This document shows positions 7,301 through 16,266 of a stretch of DNA of 50,928 bases, in pieces. The stretch covers positions 1 to 50,928 of the forward strand of contig CAYPHV010000004.1 in NCBI GenBank assembly GCA_964410645.1, in the 5' to 3' direction. Source of the stretch: JALTBU01 sp964410645. GTDB taxonomy: Bacteria > Campylobacterota > Campylobacteria > Campylobacterales > Nautiliaceae. Both the position numbers and the translations under genes were made by a program. The first letter of the stretch is position 1. Every line of letters starts with the position of its first letter. The notes under the pieces were generated by a model. It saw only the letters and a list, made by a program, of their open reading frames with translations. It was not told where the DNA came from and ran no database searches.

Positions 7301-9541
7301 TTAAAAAGTTTTTCGTATTTTTTTTGCGGCGTCTACCATATTTTTAAGGCTTGGTTTTACCTCTTTCCATTTTCTGGTTTTCAGACCGCAGTCCGGATTT
7401 ATCCAAACTTTTTTGGCAGGAAGTACTTCCAGAATTGTATTAATCTGTTTAATCATTTCTTCTTTGCTTGGAACTCTAGGAGAGTGTATGTCATATACGC
7501 CAGGGCCGATTTCACCTCTGTAACCTCTTTCTTTGAATATTTTAAGAAGTGAATTATCGCTTCTTGCATTTTCAATAGAAATAACATCGGCGTCCATATC
7601 TTCAATAGCATCCATAATATCACTAAATTCCGAATAGCACATATGCGTATGAACTTGAGTCTGTGGTTTTACGCTTGAAGTTGAAATTCTAAATGCTGTA
7701 ATTGCCCATTCTTCATAATCTTTTCTTTTTTTATTTCTTAATGGATATCCTTCTTTAAGTGCTGGTTCATCCACTTGAATTACTTTAATTCCGGCAGCTT
7801 CCAAATCTTCAATTTCATCTCTTATTGCAATTGCCATTTGAAAAGCTGTATCGTTTTTTGGTCTGTCATCTCTTACGAATGACCAGTTAAGCATTGTTAC
7901 AGGACCGGTTAGCATTCCTTTCATAGGCTTTTTAGTTAGACTTTGTGCGTAAGTTATCCATTCGACTGTTATATCTTTTGGACGGGATATATCTCCAAAA
8001 ACAAGAGGCGGTTTTACGCATCTGCTTCCGTAGCTTTGAACCCATCCGTTTTTGGAGAAGGCAACGCCTTTAAGCTGTTCGCCGAAATATTCCACCATAT
8101 CGTTTCTTTCAAATTCGCCGTGGACCAAAACATCAAGTCCTATTTCTTCTTGAAATTTGACTAAATCTCTAATCATTTCTTTAATGCTTGTTTTATATTC
8201 TTCTTCTTTTATCACGCCGTTTTTAAAATCTCTTCTTAATTTTCTAAGTTCGGGTGTTTGTGGAAAGCTTCCGATGGTTGTTGTAGGCAAAACAGGATAT
8301 TTTAAGTTTTTTCTTTGTAACTTGATTCTTTCTTGAAACGGAATATTTCTGTGCTTGTCTTTTTCACTTAAATTTGAAACTCTGTCCTGAACAATTGTAT
8401 TATGAATTTTGCCTGAAGTTTTTCTTGTAGAAATTGCCAGTTTGTTTTCTTCAAGAATTTCTTTGTCAGCTTCATTCAAGTTTTTATTTTTAACCAGTTT
8501 ATTTATTATTTTTATTTCATCAAGTTTTTCAACGGCGTAGCTTATCCATGATTTGATATCTTCATCCATTTTTGTTTCGTATTTTAATGTATACGGAACA
8601 TGGAGCAAACTGCAGCTGCTTCCTATATGAATTTTTTCATTATCAATTGTTTCAGTCAAACCTTTTATAAATGCAACGGATTTTTCAATATCATTAATCC
8701 ATACGTTTCTTCCGTTTACAATACCGATTCCTATTTCTTTTCCGGCATTAGCCAATTCTTTAATAGAATTTTCGCTTCCCATGGCAAAATCCAAAAACAT
8801 TCCTTTAATAGGTGTTTTTGCAAGTATTTTGTTTGCTTCATTCGAATGCTCAAAATATGTGGCTACATAAATATTTGCGACTTTGCCCAGTGTGTTATAT
8901 GTTTCTTCCAAAATTTTTAAATCCCCTTTGGTAGGGTTTGTTACAAAATACGGTTCTTCTATTTGAAACGTAAATTCTTTGAATTTTTCTAAAATTTCTT
9001 TATATACAGGGATTAATTTTTTAATAATTTTTTCTTCGTTTCCCTGTACTTTGCTGAGTTTTACATAGGTAACGGGTCCTATTAAATTGATTTTAGGAGT
9101 AATTCCGACTTCTTTTGCCAATTTGAGTTCATTTTCAATTTTTCCTGTATGGGCTTTAAATTCCATATTTTCATCTAATTCTGGCACTATATAATGATAG
9201 TTTGTATTAAACCATTTTGTCATTTCCATAGCTTTATGGGAATCGTCGCCTCTTGTCATTGCGAAATATCTGTCCATGCAGTTTTCTATATCTTTGTATT
9301 TTTCCGGAACCGCATTTAGCATAACAGTTGTGTCAAGCATATTGTCGTAAAAGCTGAAATCATTAACACTTATCATGTCAATTCCGGCATTTTTTTGATA
9401 AATTAAATGTCTTTTTATTAAATCTTCAGCTGTATTGTTTAAATCATTTTGAGTAGTTTTACCGCCCCAGTAATTTTCTAACGCTTTTTTTAATTCTCTT
9501 TGTTCGCCGATTCTCGGGAACCCAATAACATATGTTGCCAT
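7301..9541 (-). CDS. metE: Cobalamin-independent methionine synthase
   Basis: MetE transfers a methyl group from 5-methyltetrahydropteroyl-triglutamate to homocysteine. The 746-residue length is typical of the full two-barrel enzyme. Zinc ligands are visible: His and Cys in THMCYSEF and Cys in NPDCGLKTR. The conserved TTTIGSFPQTPELR begins the C-terminal barrel. The gene lies directly upstream of metK. A minus-strand TATAAT is visible in the 35 bases before its start, so the promoter is very close and the leader is short. Confidence 0.98.
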   Translation of the reverse strand: MATYVIGFPRIGEQRELKKALENYWGGKTTQNDLNNTAEDLIKRHLIYQKNAGIDMISVNDFSFYDNMLDTTVMLNAVPEKYKDIENCMDRYFAMTRGDDSHKAMEMTKWFNTNYHYIVPELDENMEFKAHTGKIENELKLAKEVGITPKINLIGPVTYVKLSKVQGNEEKIIKKLIPVYKEILEKFKEFTFQIEEPYFVTNPTKGDLKILEETYNTLGKVANIYVATYFEHSNEANKILAKTPIKGMFLDFAMGSENSIKELANAGKEIGIGIVNGRNVWINDIEKSVAFIKGLTETIDNEKIHIGSSCSLLHVPYTLKYETKMDEDIKSWISYAVEKLDEIKIINKLVKNKNLNEADKEILEENKLAISTRKTSGKIHNTIVQDRVSNLSEKDKHRNIPFQERIKLQRKNLKYPVLPTTTIGSFPQTPELRKLRRDFKNGVIKEEEYKTSIKEMIRDLVKFQEEIGLDVLVHGEFERNDMVEYFGEQLKGVAFSKNGWVQSYGSRCVKPPLVFGDISRPKDITVEWITYAQSLTKKPMKGMLTGPVTMLNWSFVRDDRPKNDTAFQMAIAIRDEIEDLEAAGIKVIQVDEPALKEGYPLRNKKRKDYEEWAITAFRISTSSVKPQTQVHTHMCYSEFSDIMDAIEDMDADVISIENARSDNSLLKIFKERGYRGEIGPGVYDIHSPRVPSKEEMIKQINTILEVLPAKKVWINPDCGLKTRKWKEVKPSLKNMVDAAKKIRKTF

Positions 9542-9576
9542 TTATATCCTTTTTTTTACGAAATTATATCATAAGA

Positions 9577-10662
9577 TTAATATATACTTTTAAAAGAATT
9601 ATTTATTATTTGATAAAGTTTTGTTTTGTAATTTATCTGGTTGTTGAACATATATATTCTGAAATCGTTTAAGTAAAATTCATCTCCCTGTGTTTTTGTA
9701 TTGTAAATTTTATTAGCCAAAAGTGTGGCGGAATAATTTAGCCAGTTAAATTTGATATTGCTGTATAAAAGTTGATTGTAATCTTCCAAAACGGCGGGTA
9801 TATTTAAAATAGAATTTGCCAATATTAATTTTTGAATGTCCTGAGGCTGTGTAATGCTTATCAAAAGGGGGTCGTAATTAATCTGAGTGGAAAGTTCAAG
9901 CGTCGGCTGAATATTATTATAGACAATATTTGAAAGAATCTGTCCTGTTTTTCCTGATGATGTGTTAAATAAAACATAACTGTTGTTTAAATCTTTATAA
10001 TTTATATCCGGATAACGCATGACTTTTGTATTATAATTTTTCTTTTCTATATTAAATAATATTTGTGAAATATATGTATTGGAATTTATTACAATAATAT
10101 TTTTATCTGAAACAAAATTAAAAAGTTTTTTTAGCTGATTTTTATAATCAATTCCGCCAAAATAAATATTAGTGGCATTTGTTTCGTTTGCTTCCATATG
10201 TCTGTTGATAATAGGGAGGTAAAAATTATTCGTATAATCACCTAAAGAATAAATAATATCAGGTTTAATTGAATAATATAAAATATATTTATTGTTTAAT
10301 GCCTTGCTTAAATTTGTTTCATCATAAACTTTTATTGAATAGTTTGTATTTTTATATAAAAAATAAGCGTTTATAGAATTAATAATAGAATTTAAATATC
10401 TTTTGAAAAACTGTTTGTTAATTACGATAGCGATATTTATATCCGGCGTAATCGTTGCAAAAGAATCTTTAAAAATCTTTACTGAATTTTTTGTTGTGGA
10501 ATTGGTTTTATTTGTTTCATGAGTCTTGCTTTGTAAAGAAATATTTGTTTCTTTTGAAACGGTTAAATTTTTTTCGATATTTGTACTGTTTGATTCAAAT
10601 GGATTCAAAAACTCTGTTTGTGCAAATAATAATGTGGAGATTAAAAATATTAATTTTTTCAT
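9577..10662 (-). CDS. Unknown exported protein, possibly solute-binding-like
   Basis: The 361-residue protein starts with a signal peptide (MKKLIFLISTLLFAQT, cleavage near residue 15), then a low-complexity Asn/Thr/Ser-rich linker to about residue 65. The rest is a mixed alpha/beta domain. Segments such as IIYSLGDYTNNFYLPIINRH and NIIVINSNTYISQILFNI suggest two Rossmann-like lobes, faintly like ABC substrate-binding or LpoA-type folds. That is only an impression from the pattern. Its start overlaps the uracil-DNA glycosylase stop by 4 bases (ATGA), so it is co-translated with a DNA repair gene of no obvious relation. Periplasmic location is likely. Confidence 0.6.
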   Translation of the reverse strand: MKKLIFLISTLLFAQTEFLNPFESNSTNIEKNLTVSKETNISLQSKTHETNKTNSTTKNSVKIFKDSFATITPDINIAIVINKQFFKRYLNSIINSINAYFLYKNTNYSIKVYDETNLSKALNNKYILYYSIKPDIIYSLGDYTNNFYLPIINRHMEANETNATNIYFGGIDYKNQLKKLFNFVSDKNIIVINSNTYISQILFNIEKKNYNTKVMRYPDINYKDLNNSYVLFNTSSGKTGQILSNIVYNNIQPTLELSTQINYDPLLISITQPQDIQKLILANSILNIPAVLEDYNQLLYSNIKFNWLNYSATLLANKIYNTKTQGDEFYLNDFRIYMFNNQINYKTKLYQIINNSFKSIY

Positions 10663-11303
10663 AGCATACTCTTTATTAATAAAAAGTCTTTGTAACTGTC
10701 TTTTTTGGCTGAAGGATTTCTTAGTAAAAAACTCGGATGAAATGTCGGTATCACTTTTTTACCTTTAAATGAAAATATTTGACCTCTGACTTTACTGATG
10801 GGCACATTTAAATCCATTAAATATACAAAAGCGCTTTTTCCAAGACAGACAAGAATTTCAGGATTTATAATTTCTATCTGTTTTAGCAAATACGGTTTAC
10901 AGCTTTGCGCTTCTTCCGCCGTAGGCGCTCTGTTGTGCGGCGGTCTGCATTTTACTATATTTGCAATATAAACATCAGATTTGTTTAATTGCAGTACATT
11001 ATTTAATATTTTTGTGAGCAGTTGGCCGGCCCTTCCTACAAACGTATGGCCTGTTTTATCTTCCATAGCTCCTGGTCCTTCGCCTATTAGCATAAGTTTG
11101 GCTTTTGGATCTCCTTCTCCGAATACCACTTTTGTTCTGGTTTTGCTTAAATCACACAAAGTGCATTTTTGGCATATTTTTTCCAATTCTTTTAGTTTGT
11201 TTGGCATATCTATTTTGCTTTCCCTGCTTTCAAAACCTTCAAAAAATTCCACTCCGGCTTCTTTTAATTTATATAAATGTTTTAATTTTAAAAGATTATC
11301 CAT
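10659..11303 (-). CDS. Family 4 uracil-DNA glycosylase (Fe-S)
   Basis: This enzyme removes uracil arising from cytosine deamination, which matters most in warm habitats. The 214-residue protein has an N-terminal cysteine group (C44, C47, C50) for the [4Fe-4S] cluster, then GEGPGAMEDKTGHTFVGRAG as the first active-site motif, YIANIVKCRPPHNR, and the C-terminal TFHPSFLLRN. These are family-4 rather than Ung-type motifs. It overlaps aroB by 8 bases and the exported protein by 4, so it belongs to the aroB transcript. Confidence 0.93.
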   Translation of the reverse strand: MDNLLKLKHLYKLKEAGVEFFEGFESRESKIDMPNKLKELEKICQKCTLCDLSKTRTKVVFGEGDPKAKLMLIGEGPGAMEDKTGHTFVGRAGQLLTKILNNVLQLNKSDVYIANIVKCRPPHNRAPTAEEAQSCKPYLLKQIEIINPEILVCLGKSAFVYLMDLNVPISKVRGQIFSFKGKKVIPTFHPSFLLRNPSAKKDSYKDFLLIKSML

Positions 11304-12330
11304 TTTTTTTCTCGAATTTTTTTAATACTTTTAAAACGGTTTCTTTTTTTATATTTTGAATTATTTTGTATTTTCCCAAACTTTGCGGAATAATAAATTT
11401 AATTTTGTTATCGATTGTTTTTTTATCCAAAAAGAAATGATTATAAAATTCTTCTGTATTGTTTATTTCAAAATGCGTCGGCAGGTTGTTTTTTTTCAAC
11501 AGATTTTTAATTTCTTCCGCTTCCGTAATCTTTAAATATCCAAGTTCAATAGATAATTCATTTGCCATGATGATTCCAAGCGCTACAGCTTCGCCATGAA
11601 GATATGTGTTGTAATTTGTCAGATTTTCTATTACATGGCCGAATGTATGTCCGTAATTTAAAACGCTTCTTATTCCTTTTTCTTTTTCATCCTGATTTAC
11701 CACATTTGCCTTAATTTCAACCGCTTTTTTTATCATTTCTTTCAGACTCAAAGAATTGTTCTGCAACTGTTCGAAAAATTTTTTATCAAGTATAACAGCC
11801 ATTTTAATAACTTCTGCCATTCCAGCTGCAAATTCTTTTGGCGGCAGGGTGGATAAAAAATGAGTGTCTATATAAACGGCTTCCGGCTGATAAAAACATC
11901 CTATCAAATTTTTGCCGAATTTATTGTTGATTCCTGTTTTTCCTCCGACTGAACTATCTGTCATTGCCAGCAGGGTTGTGGGTATCTGAATAAATTTTAT
12001 TCCTCTTAAAAATATGGAAGCGCAAAAACCGCTCATATCGCCTATAACCCCCCCTCCAAAAGCTATAATAACGGAATTTCTGTCAAATTTTGCATCAAAA
12101 AGTCTTTCAAGCGCATAATTTATACTTTCAAAATTCTTGTATTTTTCTCCATCCGGAAGAGTGATAATATGAAGTTCTTTTGCTTTTAAACGATTTAAAA
12201 GGTAATTCAGATGATATCCTCCGACAGTGGGATTTGTAATTATCGCCACTTTTGAATTTATTGTAATTTCCGGCAGTGTTTTGATGAATATACTGTAATT
12301 TTTCCCGGGTGTTGTAATATTAACTTTCAT
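11296..12330 (-). CDS. aroB: 3-dehydroquinate synthase
   Basis: AroB is the second step of the shikimate pathway, making 3-dehydroquinate from DAHP with NAD and a metal. The 344-residue protein shows the NAD-binding segment AFGGGVIGDMSGFCAS, the PTTLLAMTDSSVGGKTGIN motif, and metal-ligand regions around AAGMAEVIK and LNYGHTFGHVIE. It overlaps the RCK-like gene upstream by 11 bases and the glycosylase gene downstream by 8, forming one operon. Confidence 0.97.
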   Translation of the reverse strand: MKVNITTPGKNYSIFIKTLPEITINSKVAIITNPTVGGYHLNYLLNRLKAKELHIITLPDGEKYKNFESINYALERLFDAKFDRNSVIIAFGGGVIGDMSGFCASIFLRGIKFIQIPTTLLAMTDSSVGGKTGINNKFGKNLIGCFYQPEAVYIDTHFLSTLPPKEFAAGMAEVIKMAVILDKKFFEQLQNNSLSLKEMIKKAVEIKANVVNQDEKEKGIRSVLNYGHTFGHVIENLTNYNTYLHGEAVALGIIMANELSIELGYLKITEAEEIKNLLKKNNLPTHFEINNTEEFYNHFFLDKKTIDNKIKFIIPQSLGKYKIIQNIKKETVLKVLKKFEKKNG

Positions 12331-13726
12331 TTTTTTCCTTTATTATCGGTATTAAAAACTGGTTATGTTTATTTAGCATTATATAAGAATATTCTATTTT
12401 AGGAGCAAATATCTGTTTTAATTTATGAACGGGATATTTTTCAACGGCTTCAATTAAACAGATATTGTTTTCTTTGTTTAGTTTTTTTATAGGATTTTCT
12501 TTTGTTGCGCTAAATTCAACATTTGAAAAATTAAAAAGTTTTGCCAAGTGTTTAAGATATTCGACTATATCCGTATGGGTATTTTCAGGATCAGCATTTA
12601 AAAATTTAAGTGTCAATCCAAGTTGGTAAGATAAATTAAAAATGGTAGTTGCTATTTTTTTAATATTTTTTTCATGAAGAATAATGGTTAAATTGCTGCA
12701 TTTTTTGATGGATTCATTTCCTTGCTTAAAAACAGGTTTTTTGATTTTATAAAAATATTTGGAATATTTATAAAAATATTTATTGTTTGTTATAATAAGC
12801 CCGATATTTAAAAATTCTATATCTTTTAATAAAATGTCTTTATATGATTTTGTATAATAATCGGTTGAAATATCAATATTTGGGAATTTAAATAATTTAT
12901 ATATTTTGTGGTTTATTGTAGGATTGATTATTCTGATTATCAGTTTTTTGTTTTTTAATTTTTTGTGTAAAAAAAGAGCGGATTTTAAAAGCTCTGAAAT
13001 TTCATATTTATCCATTGTGCCCATATCTAAAATTAAATAAATATTTTGACCGTAACTCAACGGAAAAGAGCCTATATTCTTGCTGATTTGATTAAACAGT
13101 TCTTTTAAAATATTAGGTTTTCCTATTAATAAAAGTTTGTCATTTGGTAAAATAATCGTATTTTCATTTATTGTTCTAAGCTCCTTTTTTCTGTAAAGGC
13201 CGGCTACTTTCACAGGATATCTGTCTTCAATATATGAAGGGGATTTATAAGCAAAAGGTGAAAAAACAGGAATCTCAACTTCTAAAATTTCGCCGTTGCC
13301 CAGTCCTATATCTCTTGCAAAAAGAGGAACGCCGGGTAAAAAATCTATAATTTTATTTGTTAATATTTCCGGAATATCAACTATTTCAAGATTATTAATT
13401 TTCGGAATATTTTCAAAATTAAGCCAAAATTTAACGAATAAAATAGGCGCTTTTACAAATTTTACCTTATTTAAAACAAACGCCGCTTCTTCTTTTTGCT
13501 TTATAAAAATAATTATTTTATTAAAATCTTTGAACAAAAGGTTTTTGTATAATTCGTATGCAAAAAAATTTATTTTATAAAGAAAAATATTTTCTTTTTT
13601 TAAGTCAAATTTTATTTCTTTATTTTCATAAACAATATGAAATTCATGAGTATTGGAATAACCGAGTAGTTTTTTTATTAATAATTTTGATTCTCCAGCC
13701 CCGGCAAAAATTAATATTTTATTCAA
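12320..13726 (-). CDS. COG3400-type protein with TrkA/RCK domains (TTG start)
   Basis: A 468-residue cytoplasmic protein. It begins with a Rossmann strand-loop (KILIFAGAGESKLLIKKLL) of the TrkA-N/RCK type, and residues 135-215 resemble a TrkA-C (RCK_C) domain: LGNGEILEVEIPVFSP and later ILPNDKLLLIGKP. A long C-terminal region of unknown fold follows. No transmembrane segment is evident, so it is not itself a channel. This layout fits the uncharacterised Campylobacterota family COG3400, which I recall beside aroB and tgt. A role in potassium or NAD sensing is inference. Start is TTG with AAAAGGAAA before it; no nearby ATG exists. Confidence 0.7.
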   Translation of the reverse strand: MNKILIFAGAGESKLLIKKLLGYSNTHEFHIVYENKEIKFDLKKENIFLYKINFFAYELYKNLLFKDFNKIIIFIKQKEEAAFVLNKVKFVKAPILFVKFWLNFENIPKINNLEIVDIPEILTNKIIDFLPGVPLFARDIGLGNGEILEVEIPVFSPFAYKSPSYIEDRYPVKVAGLYRKKELRTINENTIILPNDKLLLIGKPNILKELFNQISKNIGSFPLSYGQNIYLILDMGTMDKYEISELLKSALFLHKKLKNKKLIIRIINPTINHKIYKLFKFPNIDISTDYYTKSYKDILLKDIEFLNIGLIITNNKYFYKYSKYFYKIKKPVFKQGNESIKKCSNLTIILHEKNIKKIATTIFNLSYQLGLTLKFLNADPENTHTDIVEYLKHLAKLFNFSNVEFSATKENPIKKLNKENNICLIEAVEKYPVHKLKQIFAPKIEYSYIMLNKHNQFLIPIIKEKNES

Positions 13727-13729
13727 AAA

Positions 13730-13771
13730 TTTCCTTTTGTTAAAATTTCATAAAATTATATCAAAAGGAAA
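13730..13771. repeat. Inverted repeat formed by facing ribosome binding sites of tgt and the COG3400-type gene
   Basis: TTTCCTTTTG (13730-13739) and CAAAAGGAAA (13762-13771) are perfect 10-base inverted arms around a 22-base AT-rich centre. Each arm is the Shine-Dalgarno stretch of one of the two divergent genes. The centre holds overlapping minus and plus -10-like sequences. The symmetry most likely reflects the two binding sites, not an operator. Confidence 0.6.
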
Positions 13772-13774
13772 TAA

Positions 13775-14905
13775 ATGGAATTTAACATTGACGCGGTTGA
13801 CGGTAGGGCAAGGGCAGGTATTATAAAAACACAGCACAGCGAAATAAAAACACCTGTATTTATGCCGGTAGGTACTGCGGCGGCGGTAAAAAGTTTAGAT
13901 GCAATAGATCTTATGAATATAATAGAAACAAAAATAATTTTGGCAAATACATACCATTTATATTTAAGACCCGGGGATGACGCTATAAAGCATTTCGGAG
14001 GGCTGCATAAATTTAGCTCGTTTAAAAAAAGTTTTCTAACCGACAGCGGTGGATTTCAGGCGTTTTCATTAGGAAAAAATATTAAAACAGGCAATGAAGG
14101 TATCGAATTTAAAAGTCATATTGACGGAAGCCGTCATTTTTTTACCCCTGAAAAAGTAATAGATATAGAATATAACTTAAACAGTGACATTATGATGGTT
14201 TTGGATGATTTGATAGCCCTTCCCAATACAAGGGAAAGAATAAAAGAATCTATTGAAAGAACTACGGACTGGGCAAAAAGGAGTTTAATACACCATATAA
14301 ATAAAGGTGCAAAAAATAATCTTTTTGCAATTATTCAAGGGGGAAGCGATTTTAAATTCAGGAAATTAAGCGCTGAAAGTCTGGTTTCTCTTGAAAGTAA
14401 AAATAAAACTTTTGACGGATTTGCCATCGGAGGTTTAAGCGTTGGAGAAGAAAATCAGACGATGTATGATATTATTGAATATACAACTCCGTTTATGCCA
14501 AAAAACAAGCCAAGATATTTAATGGGAGTTGGAAAGCCTGAAGATATTCTTGAAGCAATAGAGCGGGGGATTGATATGTTTGATTGCGTAATGCCTACCA
14601 GAAATGCCAGAAACGGGTATTTGTTTACTTCAAACGGTGTTGTGAGAATAAAAAATGCAAAATACAGACTTGACGAGCGCCCCATTGATAAAAACTGTAA
14701 TTGCTATACCTGTAAAAATTTTTCAAGAGGATATCTGAATCATTTGTTTAGGGCGAAAGAGCTTACATATTTCAGGCTTGCTTCAATTCATAACCTTACT
14801 TTTTATTTAAATTTGGTGAATAATGCAAGAGAGGCTATTATAAAAGGAAAATTTAAAGAATTTAAAAAAGATTTTTATTCCAAAAGTCAAACAGAGAGTT
14901 TTTGA
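13775..14905 (+). CDS. tgt: tRNA-guanine transglycosylase
   Basis: Tgt exchanges guanine 34 for preQ1 in GUN-anticodon tRNAs, the key step towards queuosine. The 376-residue protein has the catalytic and recognition motifs DSGGFQAFSLG, VLDDLIALP, GGLSVGEENQ and MPTRNARNGYLFT. Zinc is bound by the CNCYTCKNFSRGYLNH segment. The ribosome binding site AAAAGGAAA is 3 bases from the ATG. It is transcribed away from the RCK-like/aroB operon and ends 6 bases from the convergent rsmD. Confidence 0.97.
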   Translation: MEFNIDAVDGRARAGIIKTQHSEIKTPVFMPVGTAAAVKSLDAIDLMNIIETKIILANTYHLYLRPGDDAIKHFGGLHKFSSFKKSFLTDSGGFQAFSLGKNIKTGNEGIEFKSHIDGSRHFFTPEKVIDIEYNLNSDIMMVLDDLIALPNTRERIKESIERTTDWAKRSLIHHINKGAKNNLFAIIQGGSDFKFRKLSAESLVSLESKNKTFDGFAIGGLSVGEENQTMYDIIEYTTPFMPKNKPRYLMGVGKPEDILEAIERGIDMFDCVMPTRNARNGYLFTSNGVVRIKNAKYRLDERPIDKNCNCYTCKNFSRGYLNHLFRAKELTYFRLASIHNLTFYLNLVNNAREAIIKGKFKEFKKDFYSKSQTESF

Positions 14906-14911
14906 CAGGTG

Positions 14912-15499
14912 TTATTCATAACAACTGACACTGCTTTTCCCGAATTTTTTTATTTTGATTTTTTTGTAAATTCCGAGAATTTCGGGAAATTGATAATTGC
15001 TTTGATGCTCTATCAAAATTTTTTCTACGTTTAATTTGGGCATTGTTTTTATTAAATTTTGAACTTTTTCATAAATATCTTCATATCCTTCTCTTATTGA
15101 AAAGGGAGGGTCAAAATAAAAAAAAGCTTTTTGTTTGTTTCTTTTAAGCTCGTCGATTATATCCCAGACATTTTCAAACGCATCTCCTAAAATAATTTCG
15201 CATTTCTTTTGATCTTCTTCTTTTAAAGATTCAATATTTTTTTTTAAAATTTTAGCGGCTTTTGGATCTTTTTCTATGAAATAAGCTTTCTTTGCACCTC
15301 TGCTTATTGCTTCAAGCCCTATACTTCCTATACCGCTGAACATTTCAACCCAGTTGGAATCAAAAACTTCAAACTGAAGAGAATTAAATATTGATTCTTT
15401 AAGGATTTGTTTGGTACTTCTTGTTGTTTCTTCACAGCTCATATAAAGTTTTTTGCCTCTATATTTTCCGCCTATTATTCTGATATTACCTTTTTCCAT
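14912..15499 (-). CDS. rsmD: 16S rRNA (guanine(966)-N2)-methyltransferase
   Basis: RsmD methylates G966 of 16S rRNA using S-adenosylmethionine. The 195-residue Rossmann methyltransferase shows the cofactor motif WVEMFSGIGSIGLEAISRGA and the N-methyltransferase catalytic motif FYFDPPFS. The N-terminal IRIIGGKYRGKKL is also typical of RsmD. It overlaps the small gene upstream by 14 bases. Length is normal. Confidence 0.93.
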   Translation of the reverse strand: MEKGNIRIIGGKYRGKKLYMSCEETTRSTKQILKESIFNSLQFEVFDSNWVEMFSGIGSIGLEAISRGAKKAYFIEKDPKAAKILKKNIESLKEEDQKKCEIILGDAFENVWDIIDELKRNKQKAFFYFDPPFSIREGYEDIYEKVQNLIKTMPKLNVEKILIEHQSNYQFPEILGIYKKIKIKKFGKSSVSCYE

Positions 15500-15788
15500 A
15501 ATATTCCTTTATTAAATTAATTAAATTTTTTTTAAAATTATTTGTTAATGTATCCAGCGCTTCATTGAACCTCGGTTTTTGATTTTTTATATTTAAGATT
15601 TTTTCCAGTTGCAACAGTAAAGATGTTTTTGTAAAAGGTTTTTTAATGTCTTTTCCTATAATAATATTTCCTTTTTTACAATTGTCGCTTATAGCAATAC
15701 TTTTTTTATCTTCGCTAAGAAAATCTTTTAAGAAAATTTCTAATGTTTCCTGAAGCAGCGGCGAATCACAATTAATTTTAACTTTCAT
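15486..15788 (-). CDS. Small conserved-looking protein, function unknown
   Basis: This 100-residue acidic/basic mixed protein starts MKVKINCDSPLLQETLEIFL and has no signal peptide or membrane segment. The N-terminal half reads like alternating strand and helix (KGNIIIGKDIKKPFTKTSLL), slightly like a stripped response-regulator fold. The C-terminal half is helical and ends in EYYGKR. It overlaps rsmD by 14 bases, so it is translated with it. I do not recognise the family; the coupling to rsmD is the only functional hint. Confidence 0.65.
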   Translation of the reverse strand: MKVKINCDSPLLQETLEIFLKDFLSEDKKSIAISDNCKKGNIIIGKDIKKPFTKTSLLLQLEKILNIKNQKPRFNEALDTLTNNFKKNLINLIKEYYGKR

Positions 15789-15820
15789 TAAAAACCCTTT
15801 TATATAATTTTAGCATAAAA

Positions 15821-15847
15821 TAAACTTTTTTTTAAATATGCCGATAT
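15821..15847 (+). promoter_or_regulatory. Sigma-28 (FliA) promoter of the flaG-fliD-fliS operon
   Basis: TAAACTTT at 15821-15828, an 11-base spacer, then GCCGATAT at 15840-15847. The enteric FliA consensus is TAAAGTTT-N11-GCCGATAA, so 14 of 16 positions match with exact spacing. It ends 30 bases before the flaG ATG. This is the clearest promoter in the window and predicts late-class flagellar control of the operon. Confidence 0.9.
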
Positions 15848-15877
15848 AATTATTAATAAATAAATAAAGGAAAAATA

Positions 15878-16264
15878 ATGGATATTTTTAGCAGTATTAA
15901 GAATGTTCATACGCCTCTGACAGGTCAGTCGGCGAAAAATAGTAATATATTAAAAAATGCAGGTTATACGAATAAAACCACGGTACAAAAAAACAATGAA
16001 ATTTCTAAAACAGAATCTAATCATAAATCCGTAAAAGAGATAAAAAAAGAACTTCAAAAAGTTGTTGAGGATCTTAACCGGGCAATGAATCCTTTAAATA
16101 CGGATTTACAATTTAAATTTAACAATAAAATTGAAGAGCTTACCGTACAGGTCGTAGATAAAAAAAACAATTGTGTTATAAGGGAATTTCCTCCAAAAGA
16201 CGCCCTTAAGTTAATGGAAAAAATGAGAGAACTTGTCGGAATGCTGTTTGATAAAAAAGGATAA
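15878..16264 (+). CDS. flaG: FlaG family flagellar protein
   Basis: The 128-residue protein has a disordered N-terminal half and a C-terminal FlaG domain from about residue 48: KELQKVVEDLNRAMNPLNTD, then LQFKFNNKIEELTVQVVDKK and VIREFPPKDALKLMEKM. The IREFPP motif is the hallmark. FlaG affects filament length and is usually encoded before fliD, as here. It is preceded by a sigma-28 promoter and an AAAGGAAAA binding site, and fliD follows after 2 bases. Confidence 0.93.
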   Translation: MDIFSSIKNVHTPLTGQSAKNSNILKNAGYTNKTTVQKNNEISKTESNHKSVKEIKKELQKVVEDLNRAMNPLNTDLQFKFNNKIEELTVQVVDKKNNCVIREFPPKDALKLMEKMRELVGMLFDKKG

Positions 16265-16266
16265 AA

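Noticed and set aside
9542..9580. Possible S-adenosylmethionine or B12 riboswitch before metE-metK
   Set aside because: Only 35 bases separate metE from the upstream gene and a TATAAT lies within them, so no structured leader can fit.
14905..14940. TGTTAT-TC-ATAACA hairpin at the tgt/rsmD junction as a terminator
   Set aside because: It lies within the rsmD coding end, has a two-base loop and no T-run.
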